A stretch of DNA of 64,000 nt from Halobacteriales archaeon QH_7_65_31 (GTDB taxonomy: Archaea; Halobacteriota; Halobacteria; Halobacteriales; Haloarculaceae). Positions 61,642 to 64,000 of the stretch are shown in pieces; positions within the stretch are counted from its first letter, which is position 1; each line of letters starts with the position of its first letter. The notes beneath the pieces were generated by a model. The model had not been told where the DNA came from. It did not search any database and worked only from the letters and a program-made list of their open reading frames with translations. Where the stretch lies: contig PXQU01000010.1 in NCBI GenBank assembly GCA_003021785.1, forward strand, positions 1 through 64,000, in the 5' to 3' direction. The translations under genes were made by a program, and so were the position numbers.

Positions 61642-63553
61642 GGTATCGGCCTCCGACGCGGTCGATGACGATGAATGCACCGGCCGTCACTGCGAGCAAC
61701 ACCGACCCCATCGCGGTCGGTCGCCCGAGCGTCTGCTTGCCGAGGAACCGCTCGACGGCGACGGGCATCGTGTAGAGGCTCGTCCCCGAGCCGCCCGACG
61801 CGAGCAGGACGGTCGAGTCGAACTCGCCGATCGAGATGGCGAACGCGAACGCCGCACCGGCGGCGATCCCCGGGGCGACCAGCGGGAGCTCGATATCGAC
61901 GAGTGCGCGGTTCCGGGTGGCTCCGAGCGCCCGCGCCGACTCCACGAGCCGGCGGTCCAGCCCGGCGAGCAGCGGTGCGACGTTTCTGACGACGAACGGG
62001 TACGCCCCGACGGCGTGGGCCGCGACGATGGCCAGCGGGCCGCCGACCACGACTCTGTAGCCGAGAATCGTCGTCCCGAAGACGAGCGTCTGGAGCAAGC
62101 CCAGTCCGACGACGACCCCAGAGACGGCGAAGGGGGCCATTGCAAGCACGCCGACCGCGCGGGCAATCGGTCCCTCGCGCGTCGACGCCAGCGCCAGCAA
62201 CACGCCCATCGGGACCGCCACCAGCAGCGTGCCGACGCCGAACAGCAGGCTGTTGCGAACCGCCAGCGCCGGGTTCACCTGCGCGCTCGTCGCCTCCGCC
62301 CCGCGCTGGAGCAGAAACCGGTAGTACCGGAGGGTCGGACCCTCCGGCCCGACGACGCTCGCGGCGAGCATACTCGCGATAGGGAGCAGGAAGACGAGTC
62401 CGACGACGACCCCGTAGCCGGCGATGGCGAGCCGTTTCGCGTCGACGCCGCGCAGTCGCTCCCGGTCGCGCGGTGACCGCACGCGGTCTCCGCGGCTCGT
62501 CGCCGCCTCGTAGCGGAGATACGCGTAGGTGAGTCCGAGCGAGACGACCGTCTCCAGCACGGCGAGGACGGCCGCCTCCTGCACGTCGAGCTGACCGACC
62601 CGGTTGTAGAGCCACACCTCGACGGTCGCGTACTCCAGCCCGCCGAGCGCGAGCACGATGGGGAACGACATGAACGTGAAGATGAACGTGAGCAGCGCGC
62701 CCGTCGCGACCGCCGGTAGGAGCTGCGGGACGACCACGTCACGGAACGCCCGGGTCGGTGACGCACCGAGCGACCGAGCGGTCTCGACGGCGCGGGCATC
62801 GACGCTCTCCCAGGCCGCCGCGACGATACGGGTCACCAGCGGCGCGTTGTAGAAGGCGTGTGCGACGACGATGATCTCCAGCGAGAAGAGCAGCTCGACG
62901 GTCGGGAGTCCGAGGGCGGCGAGCACGCGGTTCAGCGGGCCACCGACGCCGAACGCGGCGACGAAGCCGACCGCGACCATGATCGACGGCAGGACGAACG
63001 GGACGGCGGTCAGCGACTCCAGCGTCCGGCGACCGGGGAACTCGAAGCGAGCGAGCACGTACGCGCCGGGAAGCCCGAGCGCGAGACTCGCGACCGTCGA
63101 GAGGAGCGCCTGCCACGCGGTGAAGCCGAACAGCCCGAAGCCCGGGGCGATCCCGACGACCGCAGCGAGGACTCCGACGACCGCGGCGAGGATCGCTGAC
63201 GGCCATCCGACCACACCACCGGGTGCGGCAGCCGGTGAGACGAGCGTGTCCCCGAGCCCGGCGACGGCAGTCGCGACGTCAGCCAGACTGCCGACGGCCC
63301 ATCCCGCGAGTCCCGCGGGTATCGATCCCGGTGACCGTATCGCGCCGGCAAATGCCCCGGTGTAGAAGTCGTCGGCCAGCACGTCGCGAACCGGCGCGAG
63401 CGTGAGGCCGCCGTCGGTGATCGCCTCTCCGAGAACCGTCCCGACCGGGTAGTAGAACATGACGACGAGCAGCGCGGCTGTCGCGAAGCCGGCCAGCGGG
63501 CGGGCGACCCGCTCAGCCCGCAATCTCTCTCGCCCACTCCTCGACCCAGCCAT
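61634..63553 (-). CDS. ABC transporter permease, fused two-domain (ThiP-like)
   Basis: Membrane protein of 639 residues with about 12 helices and two BPD permease units. Each has an EAA loop, ARAVETARSLGASPTRAFRD and, in the C-terminal half, LVESARALGATRNRALVDIE. The duplication in one polypeptide is typical of ThiP/SfuB/FbpB type importers (thiamine or iron). The binding-protein gene upstream favours thiamine. The start overlaps the binding protein's end by 41 bases. Confidence 0.9.
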   Translation of the reverse strand: MAGSRSGRERLRAERVARPLAGFATAALLVVMFYYPVGTVLGEAITDGGLTLAPVRDVLADDFYTGAFAGAIRSPGSIPAGLAGWAVGSLADVATAVAGLGDTLVSPAAAPGGVVGWPSAILAAVVGVLAAVVGIAPGFGLFGFTAWQALLSTVASLALGLPGAYVLARFEFPGRRTLESLTAVPFVLPSIMVAVGFVAAFGVGGPLNRVLAALGLPTVELLFSLEIIVVAHAFYNAPLVTRIVAAAWESVDARAVETARSLGASPTRAFRDVVVPQLLPAVATGALLTFIFTFMSFPIVLALGGLEYATVEVWLYNRVGQLDVQEAAVLAVLETVVSLGLTYAYLRYEAATSRGDRVRSPRDRERLRGVDAKRLAIAGYGVVVGLVFLLPIASMLAASVVGPEGPTLRYYRFLLQRGAEATSAQVNPALAVRNSLLFGVGTLLVAVPMGVLLALASTREGPIARAVGVLAMAPFAVSGVVVGLGLLQTLVFGTTILGYRVVVGGPLAIVAAHAVGAYPFVVRNVAPLLAGLDRRLVESARALGATRNRALVDIELPLVAPGIAAGAAFAFAISIGEFDSTVLLASGGSGTSLYTMPVAVERFLGKQTLGRPTAMGSVLLAVTAGAFIVIDRVGGRYRE

Positions 63554-64000
63554 CTACGTTCCCCTGTAGCTCGTCGTAGCTGAACGTCACCGGCTCGTCT
63601 GGGACCTTCGCGTACGTCTCGAACTCCTCGGTGAGCGTCGCCTCCGACTCCGGAATCGCCGGGAACTGGACGTTGCGAACCGCGATTTCGCCCTGTGCGT
63701 CGCCCGTCAGCATGAAGTCCATGAACGCGGTCGCGAGCTCGGGGTCGTCGCTGTCGGCGAAGCGAGCCATCCCCTCGGGATTGGCGTACCCCTGCCCGTT
63801 GAGCGCGGCGACCTGATGGCGTGTCATGTCCAGATCGTAGCGGTTGGCGAACACCTGATCCGTCGAGTAGGAGACGACCATCGGTCGCTCGCCGCTGGAG
63901 TAGGCGTTGTTGTACGCCTCGTCCCAGCTGTCGAGGATAGTGACGCCGTTCGCCTGCAGGTCACGCCAGTAGTCGAGATAGCCGTCCGTGCCGAACTGCT
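63513..64000 (-). CDS. thiamine-type ABC transporter substrate-binding protein (partial)
   Basis: The C-terminal 162 residues of a periplasmic-type binding protein; the start is beyond the window's right edge. The sequence reads GYLDYWRDLQANGVTILDSW, SSGERPMVVSYSTDQVFANR, then LNGQGYANPEGMARFADS and ends WVEEWAREIAG. The YWRDLQ...GERPMVVSYSTD pattern is that of ThiB/TbpA thiamine-binding proteins. It heads the operon with the fused permease and ATPase. Any TPP riboswitch would lie outside the window. Confidence 0.88.
   Translation of the reverse strand, partial: QFGTDGYLDYWRDLQANGVTILDSWDEAYNNAYSSGERPMVVSYSTDQVFANRYDLDMTRHQVAALNGQGYANPEGMARFADSDDPELATAFMDFMLTGDAQGEIAVRNVQFPAIPESEATLTEEFETYAKVPDEPVTFSYDELQGNVDGWVEEWAREIAG

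Noticed and set aside
60640-64000. TPP riboswitch for the thiamine-type transporter
   Set aside because: The operon's 5' end is outside the window, so no leader can be inspected.

Overview
The window is a chromosomal stretch of a haloarchaeon (class Halobacteria). The evidence is an archaeal 16S rRNA 5' end, uniformly GC-rich and acidic coding sequence, many start codons about 25-30 bases downstream of TATA boxes (leaderless transcripts), and a set of haloarchaeal markers: MC1 chromosomal protein, PolD large subunit with a mini-intein, archaeal PheS/PheT, Hjc, RfcS, tRNA-splicing endonuclease and a thermosome gene. I cannot name the genus from the sequence alone.

Layout. 1-1300: 5' part of the 16S rRNA gene on the minus strand, with its leader and promoters. 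1300-13500: housekeeping genes (MC1 protein, pyrD, pheT-pheS, an APC amino acid permease with a TrkA-like partner, a methyltransferase) leading into the oapC-oapB-oapA cluster. 13515-14345: a probable chromosomal replication origin with two long inverted origin recognition boxes, next to orc1. 16000-20700: a disturbed, more AT-rich segment holding a PIN-domain remnant, a Tat lipoprotein whose stop codon comes from a transposon end, an IS1341/IS605-type right end, a cluster of three-base-loop hairpins, several small membrane proteins and a broken truncated-haemoglobin gene. 20800-29570: DUF296 protein and polC with its intein, cupin, DUF393 and acetyltransferase genes, a thermosome gene broken by an internal deletion, and a tRNA-Ser(GGA) gene trailed by partial copies of its own 3' end. 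29570-49000: RidA, a MutS-like ATPase, a second Orc1/Cdc6-type gene placed between two toxin-antitoxin modules, glmM, rpiA, larB, endA, trpS carrying an in-frame palindromic repeat, an XPD-like helicase, and metabolic genes. 49200-50400: an AT-richer three-gene cluster of a Tat-exported cysteine-containing protein and two tandem paralogous two-helix membrane proteins, a possible bacteriocin/immunity-like unit. 50460-64000: alaS, rfcS, hjc, ahcY, an MTA/SAH deaminase-like gene, hisG and a probable thiamine ABC transporter (binding protein cut by the window end).

How the genes fit together. Replication and genome maintenance are strongly represented (orc1 and origin, oap genes, polC, rfcS, hjc, XPD-like helicase, MutS-like protein, MC1 protein). 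Translation is also prominent (16S, tRNA-Ser, pheST, trpS, alaS, endA). ahcY and the nearby MTA/SAH deaminase-like gene both act on S-adenosylhomocysteine. The accessory content sits mainly at 16-20.7 kb, 28.8-29.3 kb, 32.5-35.2 kb and 49.2-50.4 kb. Two normally conserved genes (truncated haemoglobin, thermosome) carry similar out-of-frame internal deletions of very roughly 65-80 bases. These could be real mutations or assembly errors and should be checked against reads.
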